Notes: generated by a model not told the origin, from the letters alone. DNA of 25,593 nucleotides from Aalborgiella sp031422495 (GCA_031422495.1 JANPLX010000061.1:1-25593), one strand, 5' to 3'. Positions 13,736-22,577 are shown, counted from the stretch's first letter. A program made the numbers and translations.

Positions 13736-14770
13736 ATGGCTTCAAAAATGCAAGCTGCCGTCGTCGAGACTTTCGGCAAACCCCTTTTACTTCGGGAGTG
13801 GGATATACCATCGCCTGCTCCTGGCCAGATTCTCGTGAAGACAGAAGCATGTGGCGTCTGTCACACCGATCTGCATGCCGCGCGAGGCGACTGGCCGGTC
13901 AAACCTACGCCACCCTTCATTCCAGGCCATGAAGGCATTGGCAGAGTGGCGGCAGTCGGTTTTGGTGTGAAATCGGTCAAGGAAGGTGACCGAGTCGGCG
14001 TACCATGGCTCTATTCCGCCTGCGGTCACTGCGAGTATTGCTTGTCGGCATGGGAAACTGTTTGCGGCAGTGCACAGTTTGGTGGTTACACCGTCAATGG
14101 CGGATTTGCTGAGTATATTTTAGCCAACCCCGACTATGTCGCGCGCATTCCCGATGGGCTTGCTGCGGTTGATGCAGCCCCGATCATTTGTGCTGGAGTC
14201 ACCACTTACAAAGGAATAAAAGAGTGTAATACCAAGCCCGGCGACTGGATGGTGGTCTCAGGCGCAGGAGGTTTGGGCCATTTGGCCATTCAATACGCTA
14301 AAGCGATGGGTCTGCATGTCTGCGCGGTAGACATCGACGACGGCAAGTTGAAGCATGCGAAGTTAATGGGTGCCGATGCAGTTGTCAATGCTAAATCTGA
14401 CGATCCAGTTGATGCCGTCAAAAAGGCGACTGGTGGAGGTGCTCACGGTGTACTTATCACAGCGCCGTCACTAGCCGCATTCAAACAAGGCGTCGCCATG
14501 ACCCGTAAGCGCGGTACGTGCGTTTTGACTGGCCTGCCACCTGGTGAGTTTCCGTTCCCCCTGTTTGATGTGGTGCTCAACTGCATCACCGTGCGCGGGT
14601 CACTGGTAGGCACACGGCAAGACATGGCCGAAGCGCTGGCATTCGCGGCTGAGGGCAAGGTCAAGGCTGACATAGAGTTGCAACCGCTGTCTGCAATTAA
14701 TGATGTGCTGGATCGATTAGAGCGTGGTGACGTAGCAGCGCGTGTGGTGCTGGATTTTCCCGACAAATGA
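13736..14770 (+). CDS. adhP: zinc-dependent alcohol dehydrogenase
   Basis: 344 residues of the medium-chain dehydrogenase family. The catalytic zinc site is Cys42, with His43 beside it in CGVCHTDLH, and His65-Glu66 in PGHEGIG. The structural zinc site is Cys96/99/102/110 (CGHCEYCLSAWETVC). The NAD-binding motif SGAGGLGHLAIQYAK lies at about 176-190. It matches AdhP-type ethanol-active enzymes that interconvert primary alcohols and aldehydes with NAD. The ribosome binding site AAAGGGA precedes the ATG. A 176-bp gap separates it from the ATPase gene downstream, and it shares a GTGCG-N4-CGCAC palindrome with the upstream exporter operon. Native substrate undetermined. Confidence 0.94.
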   Translation: MASKMQAAVVETFGKPLLLREWDIPSPAPGQILVKTEACGVCHTDLHAARGDWPVKPTPPFIPGHEGIGRVAAVGFGVKSVKEGDRVGVPWLYSACGHCEYCLSAWETVCGSAQFGGYTVNGGFAEYILANPDYVARIPDGLAAVDAAPIICAGVTTYKGIKECNTKPGDWMVVSGAGGLGHLAIQYAKAMGLHVCAVDIDDGKLKHAKLMGADAVVNAKSDDPVDAVKKATGGGAHGVLITAPSLAAFKQGVAMTRKRGTCVLTGLPPGEFPFPLFDVVLNCITVRGSLVGTRQDMAEALAFAAEGKVKADIELQPLSAINDVLDRLERGDVAARVVLDFPDK

Positions 14771-14946
14771 TTCCAATTTTTAATCACTCAAACTACCAAT
14801 GGTGTTCGCATCACGATTTGATTGAATTGGTCTGTCGGTACGGTCTCCCTACTTTTGGCCGTTGTGATACGTGCTGTGAACGACAGCTCGTCATAAAGGA
14901 AGCATGGCATAACTGCCAGTTTGAGTTTGCGAACCCGCGTTGAGAG

Positions 14947-17847
14947 ATGGCCACCTCCAGCACTCGCGATTCTGCTAGCAGCAAAGGGCCCGCTGACATA
15001 GCAAAGGCTTTGGGGGCGGACCTTGAGAAAGGACTATCAGCCCAAGATGCTGCGGTGCGCCTCGCCAAGAACGGGCCTAACGAGCTTCAGTCGGCACCGC
15101 CCACGCCAGCTTGGCGGCGGGTTGTGGCGCAGTTTCAAGACCCGCTGATTTACCTGTTGCTAGCCGCGATTGCCGTGGCGCTGGTGGCATGGGGTGTGGA
15201 GGGGTGGGAAGGCTGGCCGGTGGATGCGATCGTGATTGCCATCGTCGTCATCCTGAACGGCGCTCTGGGTTACCTGGAAGAGGCCAAGGCGCGGGATGCC
15301 GTGGCGGCGTTGGCGCGGATGACAGAAGCCACCTCGGGTGTGATGCGTGACGGGCATCTGATGCGGGTACCCAGCGCACAACTCGTAACGGGCGACCTGC
15401 TGATGCTGACCGAGGGCGACAATGTGGGCGCGGATGCGCGACTGATTCAGGTTGCGTCGCTTCGCGTTCAGGAAGCGTCGCTGACTGGCGAAAGCGAAGC
15501 GGTACTCAAAGATACAGCTGCACTGCCAACCGCAGCAGCGCTGGGTGACCAGATGAATATGGTTTTCAAGGGCACTGCAGTTGTACAAGGAACCGGCCGC
15601 GCGGTGGTTATCGCCACCGGTATGGCTACTGAAATGGGCGCTATTGCCAGCCTGTTGACAGCAACCGCCGAGGAACCCACGCCACTCGAGAAAGAAATCA
15701 GACGAATTGGGCGTTTTTTGGGTATCGCGGTGGTCATCATTTCAGTGCTCGTGGTGGGAACGATTCTGCTGATATCAGATATTAAAAGTACAAGTGATGT
15801 CGTGACGGTACTTCTGTTTGGCGTGGCGCTGGCCGTTGCGGCGGTGCCCGAAGGGCTGCCTGCCATTTTGTCCGTGGTGTTGGCGCTGGGCGTGCGGCGC
15901 ATGGCAAAGCGAAAAGCGATTGTCAAGAAGCTGTCGTCGGTAGAGGCGCTGGGCGCCACCACGGTGATCGCCACCGACAAGACTGGCACACTGACAAGAG
16001 CCGAGATGACGATTGAGCAGATCGTCACCGCATCGGGCAGCACTCGCGTTACCGGTGTGGGTTATGCGCCCGACGGTCAGGTCGAAGTAGACGGAGCAAA
16101 GATGACAGAAGGTACCCTGCTGGCCGAGCAGACTGCGCTGCTGATGTACGGTAGCCTGGCGGGCAACGCCACGTTACGCCAAGTCATTGCTGCCGCGCCA
16201 AACGACCCAAGCAACGGTGAGTGGCAAATTCAAGGCGACCCGACGGAGGCGGCTTTTCTGGTGGCTGAGGGCAAGTTGGGCATGACGGAACTGCGCGTCA
16301 AACGGTACGCCCGTATCGGTGAAATCGCGTTCACCTCAGTACGCAAGATGATGTCCACCCTGCAGGCCGATCATGACCAGGGCGACGCGGCAATCCTGAT
16401 CACCAAGGGCGCGCCCGATGTGCTGATGCAGCGGTGTAGCCATATTCAAGTGGGTACACAGACGGTTGCACTGGATGACGTACGCCGAAGCCAGATACTG
16501 GCCCAAGTGGATGAGCTGTCTGATGCGGCACTGCGCACGCTGGCAGTCGCGTTTCGCCCATTAGCGCAAGGTGAAGCCCCCAAGGCTGGCGAGGCGTCGG
16601 CAGGTGATCTGGAGCCTGACTTAGAGCGCGACCTGATTTGGGTTGGCACCGTCGGCATGATGGACCCGCCCCGCGAAGAGGCCGCCGTTGCCATCCGCGA
16701 AGCGCGCCGTGCCGGCATTCGCATCATCATGATCACCGGCGACCACCCGCGCACAGCGGCTCGCATCGCGCTAGATTTGGGCATCAGCGAAGCCAGTCAA
16801 ACGGTATTGAGTGGGCTGGAGCTGGACGCCCTGGACGACGCTGCGTTCGCAGAGACCGTAAAAAAAACTTCGGTCTATGCACGCGTGTCACCCGCGCACA
16901 AACTGCGCATCGTTGCGGCACTTCAAGCGGACGGGCAAGTCGTGGCCATGACAGGCGACGGTGTCAACGATGCGCCCGCGTTGAAGGCCGCGAACATTGG
17001 TGTGGCAATGGGAATTACCGGCACTGAGGTTACCAAGGAAGCAGCCAAAATGATTCTGGCGGATGACAACTTTGCCACTATCGTCGATGCCGTGCGCGAG
17101 GGGCGCAGCCTGTTTGACAACATCCGCAAGTTTCTGCGCTACCTGCTGTCCTCCAACATGGGCGAGGTATTGACCGTCTTTTTGGGCGTTGTCGGCGCGG
17201 GGTTGATCGGCCTCAACAGTCCAACAGCTGGGGTGACCACTGCCTTGGTGCTGCCGCTACTGGCCACACAGATCCTGTGGCTCAACCTGATCACTGATTC
17301 GTGGCCCGCATTGGCGATGGGCATGGATCCACCGACTGACGACGTGATGGCACGCAAGCCGCGCCACATGAACGAACGCGTGATTGGTCTGCACATGTGG
17401 GCGGGCGTGTTTGAGATTGGATTGGTGATCGCCATCGTGGCGCTGCTGACGATGGACATGTACCTGCCTGGTGGGTTGATCGCTCAGCTGGGCGGAACCG
17501 GCGACGTTGCCAACGCCCGCACTGCCGGCTTCACTGTGCTCGTGATGGCTCACTTATTTCAATGTTTCAATGCCCGCTCAGAAACCGCCAGCGCCTTCAA
17601 AAATCTATTCGTCAACCCGTGGCTGTGGGGCGCGGTAGCACTTTCTGCAATGCTTCAAGTAGCTGTCATCAACGTACCGTTTCTCAATCTCGCGTTTGGC
17701 ACCGTACCGCTCACGCTTCATCAATGGTTGACTTGTCTAGGCATGGCCAGCTTGGTGCTGGCGTATAGCGAACTGCGTAAGTTGGTGGTCAATATGTTTG
17801 TGGGTTCGGTAGCCCACAAACGCAACACAAAGGTAAATGATGGCTAA
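14947..17847 (+). CDS. P-type Ca2+-transporting ATPase (SERCA/PMR1-like)
   Basis: 966 residues, a complete P2-type ATPase. An N-terminal cation ATPase domain is followed by the actuator motif TGES (180-183). M4 PEGLP (301-305) carries the calcium-site Glu. The phosphorylation motif is DKTGTLT with Asp344. KGAP (487-490) is in the nucleotide-binding domain, and the hinge is TGDGVNDAP (669-677). M5 has SSNMGEV (Asn737, Glu740) and M6 NLITDSWPA (Asn780, Thr783, Asp784), matching the SERCA calcium ligands. In M8 the position of SERCA Glu908 appears to be His869, suggesting one-site transport as in PMR1 or LMCA1. Role: Ca2+ (possibly Mn2+) export from the cytoplasm. The flavoprotein gene overlaps its last codons, so they are probably co-expressed. 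Confidence 0.93.
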   Translation: MATSSTRDSASSKGPADIAKALGADLEKGLSAQDAAVRLAKNGPNELQSAPPTPAWRRVVAQFQDPLIYLLLAAIAVALVAWGVEGWEGWPVDAIVIAIVVILNGALGYLEEAKARDAVAALARMTEATSGVMRDGHLMRVPSAQLVTGDLLMLTEGDNVGADARLIQVASLRVQEASLTGESEAVLKDTAALPTAAALGDQMNMVFKGTAVVQGTGRAVVIATGMATEMGAIASLLTATAEEPTPLEKEIRRIGRFLGIAVVIISVLVVGTILLISDIKSTSDVVTVLLFGVALAVAAVPEGLPAILSVVLALGVRRMAKRKAIVKKLSSVEALGATTVIATDKTGTLTRAEMTIEQIVTASGSTRVTGVGYAPDGQVEVDGAKMTEGTLLAEQTALLMYGSLAGNATLRQVIAAAPNDPSNGEWQIQGDPTEAAFLVAEGKLGMTELRVKRYARIGEIAFTSVRKMMSTLQADHDQGDAAILITKGAPDVLMQRCSHIQVGTQTVALDDVRRSQILAQVDELSDAALRTLAVAFRPLAQGEAPKAGEASAGDLEPDLERDLIWVGTVGMMDPPREEAAVAIREARRAGIRIIMITGDHPRTAARIALDLGISEASQTVLSGLELDALDDAAFAETVKKTSVYARVSPAHKLRIVAALQADGQVVAMTGDGVNDAPALKAANIGVAMGITGTEVTKEAAKMILADDNFATIVDAVREGRSLFDNIRKFLRYLLSSNMGEVLTVFLGVVGAGLIGLNSPTAGVTTALVLPLLATQILWLNLITDSWPALAMGMDPPTDDVMARKPRHMNERVIGLHMWAGVFEIGLVIAIVALLTMDMYLPGGLIAQLGGTGDVANARTAGFTVLVMAHLFQCFNARSETASAFKNLFVNPWLWGAVALSAMLQVAVINVPFLNLAFGTVPLTLHQWLTCLGMASLVLAYSELRKLVVNMFVGSVAHKRNTKVNDG

Positions 17848-18430
17848 AAGAATCCTCTTGATCCAAGGTCACCCCGACGCGAGTGAGCCTCACCTGTGCC
17901 ACGCCCTGGCATCCAGTTATGCACAGGGCGCGGAAGGTGCAGGCCATGCCGTGAGATACATCAAGCTGGCCGAACTGGATTTCCCCCTGCTGCGCAGCCA
18001 GCAAGCATGGCAAAAAGGCAGTATTCCTGACAGCTTGAAGCCCGCTCAGGAAGAAATCGCTTGGGCAGAACACATCGTTTTCTTTTTCCCGCTTTGGCTG
18101 GGCGACATGCCCGCGCTGCTGAAAGGTTTTCTAGAGCAGGTAGCACGTCCAGGTTTCGCTTTTACCTATGAGGAAGGCGGCAGCCCGTGGGGAAAAAAAG
18201 CCTTAACGGGTCGTTCGGCGCGCGTGGTCGTCACCATGGGCATGCCAGCCTTGGTGTACCGCTGGTACTTTCGCGCGCACAGTGTCAAGTCATTGGAGCG
18301 AAACATCCTCGGCTTTGTAGGCATTGCCCCAGTAAACGAAACATTGATTGGATTCACTGGGGACATGAAAGCAGCCGATGCTGCCAAGTGGCTTGCCAAA
18401 CTCAAGCGCCTTGGGGAGCGGGCAGAGTAA
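17837..18430 (+). CDS. NAD(P)H:quinone-type flavoprotein (Flavodoxin_2 family)
   Basis: 197 residues beginning MMAKRILLIQGHPDASEPHL, the FMN/FAD phosphate-binding start of the NQO1/MdaB/YwrO family. HIVFFFPLWLGDMPALLKGF (about 75-94) is the second typical block, and ARPGFAFTYEEGG the third. Such enzymes reduce quinones or other electrophiles with NAD(P)H by two-electron transfer. The start overlaps the end of the ATPase gene by 11 bases, with ribosome binding site AAAGG; a second ATG one codon on is equally possible. Coupling to a calcium pump has no obvious biochemical explanation. It may reflect a general stress-tolerance unit. Cytosolic. Confidence 0.9.
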   Translation: MMAKRILLIQGHPDASEPHLCHALASSYAQGAEGAGHAVRYIKLAELDFPLLRSQQAWQKGSIPDSLKPAQEEIAWAEHIVFFFPLWLGDMPALLKGFLEQVARPGFAFTYEEGGSPWGKKALTGRSARVVVTMGMPALVYRWYFRAHSVKSLERNILGFVGIAPVNETLIGFTGDMKAADAAKWLAKLKRLGERAE

Positions 18431-18469
18431 AGATACTGTGTAAATATACAAAGCTAAGGGACAGTCCAC

Positions 18470-18688
18470 ATGAAAAAAACAACTTTTTTTAGCGGCCTTG
18501 TTGCCATATTGTTAGGCGGGCTCTGGCTGCTCCAGGGACTGGGAATTGTGCATTTGCGGCCAATACTTTGTTTTGCAGATTGCGCGCCTCTTCAAGACCC
18601 GTCAACTACGTGGGCCATCATCGGAGGCGTAACGCTGGCGGTCGGCTGTGTTGCCATGTTTTGGTCGATGAAGCGGCACCAGGGTTAG
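18470..18688 (+). CDS. small two-helix membrane protein of unknown function
   Basis: 72 residues with two predicted membrane helices: TFFSGLVAILLGGLWLLQGL (about 5-24) and TWAIIGGVTLAVGCVAMFWS (about 47-66). A short loop with two Cys (CFADCAPLQD) joins them, and the basic end MKRHQG suggests both termini face the cytoplasm. AAGGGACAG upstream of the ATG is a plausible ribosome binding site. The GGLWLLQGLGIV phrase resembles small bacterial membrane proteins of unknown role. It lies 39 bp after the flavoprotein gene and 6 bp before a hydrolase gene, within a tight co-directional run. Two loop Cys residues might form a periplasmic disulfide. Confidence 0.72.
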   Translation: MKKTTFFSGLVAILLGGLWLLQGLGIVHLRPILCFADCAPLQDPSTTWAIIGGVTLAVGCVAMFWSMKRHQG

Positions 18689-18694
18689 TTCTTC

Positions 18695-19675
18695 ATGATG
18701 CCGCCGCTGAAGTGGGTAGCCTCAGGTTTGGCCGTCTTAGCCGTTGTCACTTCGTGGATAGCGTGGCGCTTCGACAGCGACATCAATGCCGCCAATGCCA
18801 AGGCAGCGCTTGGCAGCGTGCTGATTGATACCCGCTGCGGCCCGATTGAATACCAAGAAACAGGCACGGGCATTCCATTGCTGATGGTTCACGGCAGCGG
18901 TGGTGGGCATGACCAAGGCATAGCGTTTGCTGGTAATCTGGCACAGCACGGTATCCGCGTGATTGCGATGTCACGCTTTGGCTACCTGCGCACACCCATG
19001 CCAGCAGATGCGACACCAGCAGCGCAGGCTGATGCGCATGTCTGTCTCCTCGATGCGTTGGGCATAACGCAAGCAGCTGTGGCGGGTGGCTCAGCGGGAG
19101 GCCCCTCGGCATTGCAGATGGCAATTCGGCACCCGAATCGTGTCACTGCACTGGTATTGCTGGTACCACTGGCTTACAAGCCCAAGGCACTGGCAGATTC
19201 AGCTAAACCATTGGCACCCTGGGCCGAAGCCTTGCTGATGCGGTTGATCGGTTCAGATTTTTTGTTCTGGGCTGGGCTGCACTTGGCCAGAGACCAGGTG
19301 ATTAAATACGTGTTAGCTACGCCGCCTGAGCAAGTAAGCGTCGCCAGTACGCAAGAACGCGTACGCATCAATGCCGTGCTGGACGGAATACTTTCCGTTT
19401 CCGCACGTGCTGCAGGCTTGCGTAGCGACTCTGTTTTGGGCAAAAGTCTTGGCCCCTCGCCGCTCGGTTCAGTTCGCGCTCCAACGCTCATCATCAGCGT
19501 GCGAGACGACGGTTTTGGCACTTACGCCAGCTCGGAATACACCGCTGGACAAATCAAGGGTGCGAAATTCGTAGGTTTTGAGCAGGGCGGTCATGTCTGG
19601 GTGGGTCATCAAGACGAGGTGCAAGCTGAAATTATGAACTTACTAGTACCGAAAGTACCGAAGGCCAAGCCGTGA
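18695..19675 (+). CDS. membrane-anchored alpha/beta hydrolase
   Basis: 326 residues. An N-terminal hydrophobic segment (about 6-25: KWVASGLAVLAVVTSWIAWR) is probably a signal anchor placing the enzyme at the periplasmic face. The hydrolase core has the oxyanion segment MVHGSGGGHDQG (64-75), nucleophile elbow GGSAGG with Ser133, a likely acid at Asp271/272 (ISVRDDGFG) and base His300 (EQGGHVWVG). Substrate is unknown; the fold is shared by esterases, haloperoxidase-like and lactonase-like enzymes. It follows the small membrane protein by 6 bp and overlaps the next open frame by 4 bases (GTGA). The start could also be the second ATG at 18698. Confidence 0.85.
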   Translation: MMPPLKWVASGLAVLAVVTSWIAWRFDSDINAANAKAALGSVLIDTRCGPIEYQETGTGIPLLMVHGSGGGHDQGIAFAGNLAQHGIRVIAMSRFGYLRTPMPADATPAAQADAHVCLLDALGITQAAVAGGSAGGPSALQMAIRHPNRVTALVLLVPLAYKPKALADSAKPLAPWAEALLMRLIGSDFLFWAGLHLARDQVIKYVLATPPEQVSVASTQERVRINAVLDGILSVSARAAGLRSDSVLGKSLGPSPLGSVRAPTLIISVRDDGFGTYASSEYTAGQIKGAKFVGFEQGGHVWVGHQDEVQAEIMNLLVPKVPKAKP

Positions 19676-21042
19676 AGATGAAGCCGTCGCAACGGAGGGC
19701 CACCGGTTCCAGAGATATCCGCAGGACTGCAATGTCCATTCCATTAGGGATGGTTAGCGGACGCAATCGGCTCCTTCGGCTGGGTCTCTTCTTAGCGGTC
19801 AGCTTGGGCGTACTGGCGCTGGCGATCTTCGCCGCGCTGCCGATCATGCTGCCTGTGTTTCACTTTCCAAGTCCTGGTGGACCTTACGCGATAGGCACCT
19901 TGACCTACCACTGGGTCGATACCGACCGTACAGATGTTTTTAGCACAGATGCAAGAGCCCGCCGCGAGTTGATGGTGCAAATCTGGTATCCCGCCAGCGC
20001 AACCGAGTCACCGTCGTCTGCATCTCCAACGCCTCGCGCACCCTACGTGCAAAACGCAAGCGCACTAGCAAAAGCACTCTCAGAGCTCAAAAATTTGCCA
20101 ACAACCGTATTCGGGCGGTTCAAATACGTCACCACTCACGCCATGCCCAGTGCGCCTGTGGCCGATGCAAAGCGCAACTACCCGGTGCTCATCTTCCTGG
20201 AGGGCGCTTTCGGTTTCCGCCAGATGAACACGTTCCAAGTGGAGGCATTGGTCTCGCAGGGCTACATCGTTGCGGCTATCGATCAACCACATACCGCAGC
20301 GGTGGTTGTTTTCCCGGATGGACACGCAGTGGGCGCTATGCCGCTCGACCAGATGAAGTCCTTGATCCGCCAAAGCCACAGTCTGGTAGGTATTTCGCCG
20401 ATGTTGGGCGGTCGTGCGTTTGATAAGGGCATCGTCCCTTAACTTGCCGAAGACGTCAGCTTCACGCTCAATCAACTCGCTACGCTGAATCAGGTCGACC
20501 CCAACGCGATCTTGACCGAGCGACTCGACCTGAGGCAAGTTGGCGCCTTTGGCGTCTCATTAGGTGGCATCATCGGCAGTGAAGCCTGCAGGGTCGAACC
20601 GCGCTTGCGGGCCTGCCTTTTCATGGACGCTCCCATGCCAGTGGACGTCGTCAAATCCGGTTTGGAACAGCCAGCCCTATGGATCACGCGCGATGCCGAT
20701 ACCATGCGGCTGGAAAGACGGCGGTCAGGCGGCTGGCTAGAGGAGGAAATTAGCGAACACCAGACCAGCATGCAGGCAGCCTTCGCAAAATCGCAGGGGG
20801 CAAGCTACTTCGTGCAGGTGCCGGGCATGTTCCACGTCAATCTGACCGACATCCCCTACTGGTCACCGCTCCTGCCTTGGCTGGGTATCACCGGCCCCAT
20901 TGACGCACAGCGAGCACACAGCATCATCAACGACTACTCGTTGGCATTCTTCAACCAACACCTGTTGGGGCGCGCGGAGGCACTGATGGATACCCCGACA
21001 AGTCAATATCCCGAGGTAATTTTTGATGCCCGCAAGCCCTAA
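19672..21042 (+). pseudogene. PAF-acetylhydrolase-like lipase gene interrupted by an in-frame stop
   Basis: One reading frame covers the whole interval, broken only by TAA at 20440-20442. The first part (256 residues) has an N-terminal membrane helix (LGLFLAVSLGVLALAIFAAL), RRELMVQIWYPAS and QVEALVSQGYIVAAIDQPHT, typical of platelet-activating-factor acetylhydrolase isoform II-like proteins. After ...DKGIVP-stop the same frame resumes with LAEDVSFTLNQLATL. It then carries the nucleophile GVSLGG (Ser about 296 of the full frame), WITRDAD and the probable catalytic His in PGMFHVN. The stop therefore separates the signal/lid half from the catalytic serine, and the truncated product should be inactive. 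It looks like a single-base change (for example TAC or CAA to TAA). Alternatives are readthrough or a sequencing error. The start is taken at 19672 GTG; ATG at 19678 is equally likely. Confidence 0.82.
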
Positions 21043-21841
21043 TCCAATGAGCGCATTGTGCCGCCTCATCCTTTTTTTCCTGCTGGTATTCGTGCTCTCA
21101 GCGCCGTTCTGGTTGATAGGCGGCGCGACCGATCTTCAGTTGATGCCGGGGCTCTCAGTGAGTGCACTCGCCGGGTTTGCTCCCATGGCGGCGGCGCTGG
21201 TGTTGGTGCACTTCGACAGAAAATCTGCGGGTAAGCTGGCGCTGCTGAAACGATCCATTGATTTCAAGCGCATCAACGACAAGCGCTGGCTGGTGCCCGT
21301 ACTTCTCCTGATGCCCACGATCAGTCTGGTGGTTTACAGCTTGATGCGCTGGATGGACATGCCGCTGCCCGCTCCCGAGTTGCACGTAGGGCCTGCCGTG
21401 CTGATGTTCATCGCCTTCTTCCTGGGTGGTTTGGGCGAAGAGTTGGGCTGGACGGGCTACGCAACCGACCCACTGCAAGATCGCTGGAGTGCATTGCGAG
21501 CGAGCCTCCTTCTGGGTGCGGTCGGTGTGATTTGGCACCTTATTCCCCTCCTGCTGAGTCACAGAACATGGGCATGGATTGCGTGGTGGTGTTTGTATGC
21601 GTTCGCAGCACGCATCTTGACGGTTTGGCTCTACAACAACACCGGGAAAAGCGTGTTTGCAGCGGCGCTGTTTCACGCCACGCTGAATCTCTCCTGGATG
21701 TTGTTTCCGGTGTATGGGTCACATTTCGACATGCGCCTTGCCAGCCTCGTGATGGCTGGAGCAGCCTTGCTAGTCATTGTGGTTTGGGGCCCAAAAACGC
21801 TCTCTAGATATGCAGCCAAAGGCACTGAGTACCCATCATAG
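21026..21841 (+). CDS. CPBP-family intramembrane metalloprotease
   Basis: 271 residues from the ATG at 21026, which follows GAGGTAATTTTTG and overlaps the end of the broken lipase gene. About seven hydrophobic segments are visible, starting with LCRLILFFLLVFVLSAPFWL (11-30). The CPBP (Abi/CaaX-like) motifs are present: EELGWTGYA (138-146, motif 1 Glu-Glu), His171 in VIWHLIPLLL (motif 2) and FHATLN (216-221, motif 3). Family members include Rce1 prenyl proteases and bacteriocin self-immunity proteins; the substrate here is unknown. It is the last gene in the co-directional run before the LysE promoter. All catalytic residues are present, so it is probably active. Confidence 0.9.
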   Translation: MPASPNPMSALCRLILFFLLVFVLSAPFWLIGGATDLQLMPGLSVSALAGFAPMAAALVLVHFDRKSAGKLALLKRSIDFKRINDKRWLVPVLLLMPTISLVVYSLMRWMDMPLPAPELHVGPAVLMFIAFFLGGLGEELGWTGYATDPLQDRWSALRASLLLGAVGVIWHLIPLLLSHRTWAWIAWWCLYAFAARILTVWLYNNTGKSVFAAALFHATLNLSWMLFPVYGSHFDMRLASLVMAGAALLVIVVWGPKTLSRYAAKGTEYPS

Positions 21842-21846
21842 GAGTT

Positions 21847-21875
21847 TTGAAGATCATGATGCGCAATGACATAAT
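21847..21875 (+). promoter_or_regulatory. probable sigma-70 promoter of the LysE-family gene
   Basis: TTGAAG (21847-21852), a 17-base spacer and CATAAT (21870-21875), ending 30 bp before the ATG. It lies in the 64-bp gap after the CPBP gene, so the LysE gene probably has its own transcript. Confidence 0.6.
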
Positions 21876-21905
21876 ATCGCCATCATTCCAACTAACGACG
21901 CTAGC

Positions 21906-22577
21906 ATGAATCTCAACACCTGGTGGCTTTTCGTCACCGCCACCTTCCTTATCAGCGCTGCGCCTGGGCCGAATATGTTGCTCATCATGAACCAATCTGT
22001 CCGCTTCGGCCTGCGCGCCAGCATCTATAGCATGGCTGGTTGTATGACGGCTTTGATGATTATGTTCACCATGTCAGCGCTCGGTTTGGGCGTCATTTTG
22101 CAGAATGCGCCGAGGGTGTTTGACGCTTTGCGTTGGATGGGCGCGCTGTATTTGGCGTACTTGGGTTACAAGGTTTGGACGGCACCAGTAACGCCTACAG
22201 CCATCGATGTAAATGATAAAATCGAAAATACAAACGTTAAAAATAATAGCACCTTAGGCAATAAATACGCTGGCTATAACGCATTTAACCTCTACAAAAC
22301 GGGGTTCCTCACCGCTGGCAGCAATCCCAAAGCTTTGCTCTTTGCCGCAGCCTTGTTGCCACAATTTATACAAGCAGATTTGCCACAAGTCCCGCAATTG
22401 GCTATTTTGTTAGCAACTTTCAGCGTGTTAGAAATCCTGTGGTATTTCATCTACGCCTTAGGCGGCTTGAGCATGGCGCAGCAGCTGCGCAAACCCAATA
22501 TCCTGCGCTGGTTCAACCGCGTCACAGGCGGCGCGTTTATTGGGTTTGCAGGTGTGATGGCGGTGATTAAGCAGTAA
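21906..22577 (+). CDS. LysE/RhtB-family exporter
   Basis: 223 residues, about six membrane helices. It has the family signature ISAAPGPNMLLIMNQSVRFG (16-35), RWMGALYLAYLGYKVW (76-91) and NPKALLFAAALLPQFI (140-155). Members export amino acids or related small molecules by proton antiport. The loop between the third and fourth helices is unusually long and polar: residues 113-124 (NNSTLGNKYAGY) are encoded by dispersed repeat R5 and break the usual short linker to FxxGFLxxxxNPKxxLFF. The exporter core is complete, so it is probably functional. It converges on a VOC gene, with only one base between the two stop codons. Confidence 0.9.
   Translation: MNLNTWWLFVTATFLISAAPGPNMLLIMNQSVRFGLRASIYSMAGCMTALMIMFTMSALGLGVILQNAPRVFDALRWMGALYLAYLGYKVWTAPVTPTAIDVNDKIENTNVKNNSTLGNKYAGYNAFNLYKTGFLTAGSNPKALLFAAALLPQFIQADLPQVPQLAILLATFSVLEILWYFIYALGGLSMAQQLRKPNILRWFNRVTGGAFIGFAGVMAVIKQ
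22243..22277 (-). repeat. dispersed repeat copy R5 (inside the LysE gene)
   Basis: On the minus strand it reads TAGCCAGCGTATTTATTGCC then TAAGGTGCTATT, nearly identical to R1. It is read through in frame as residues 113-124 of the exporter, giving GNKYAG, comparable to GNKNAG from R6 in the ferredoxin. Confidence 0.85.

Noticed and set aside
14771..14946. Possible small gene before the Ca2+ ATPase (AAAGGAAGC then ATGGCATAA)
   Set aside because: The ATG is followed by a stop after one codon; nothing else coding was seen in this 176-bp gap.
15160..17553. Long open frames antisense to the Ca2+ ATPase gene (for example 15468-16043 and 17139-17459)
   Set aside because: They are low-complexity Ser/Thr/Pro/Arg-rich translations typical of the complement of a GC-rich gene, with no ribosome binding sites or recognisable domains.
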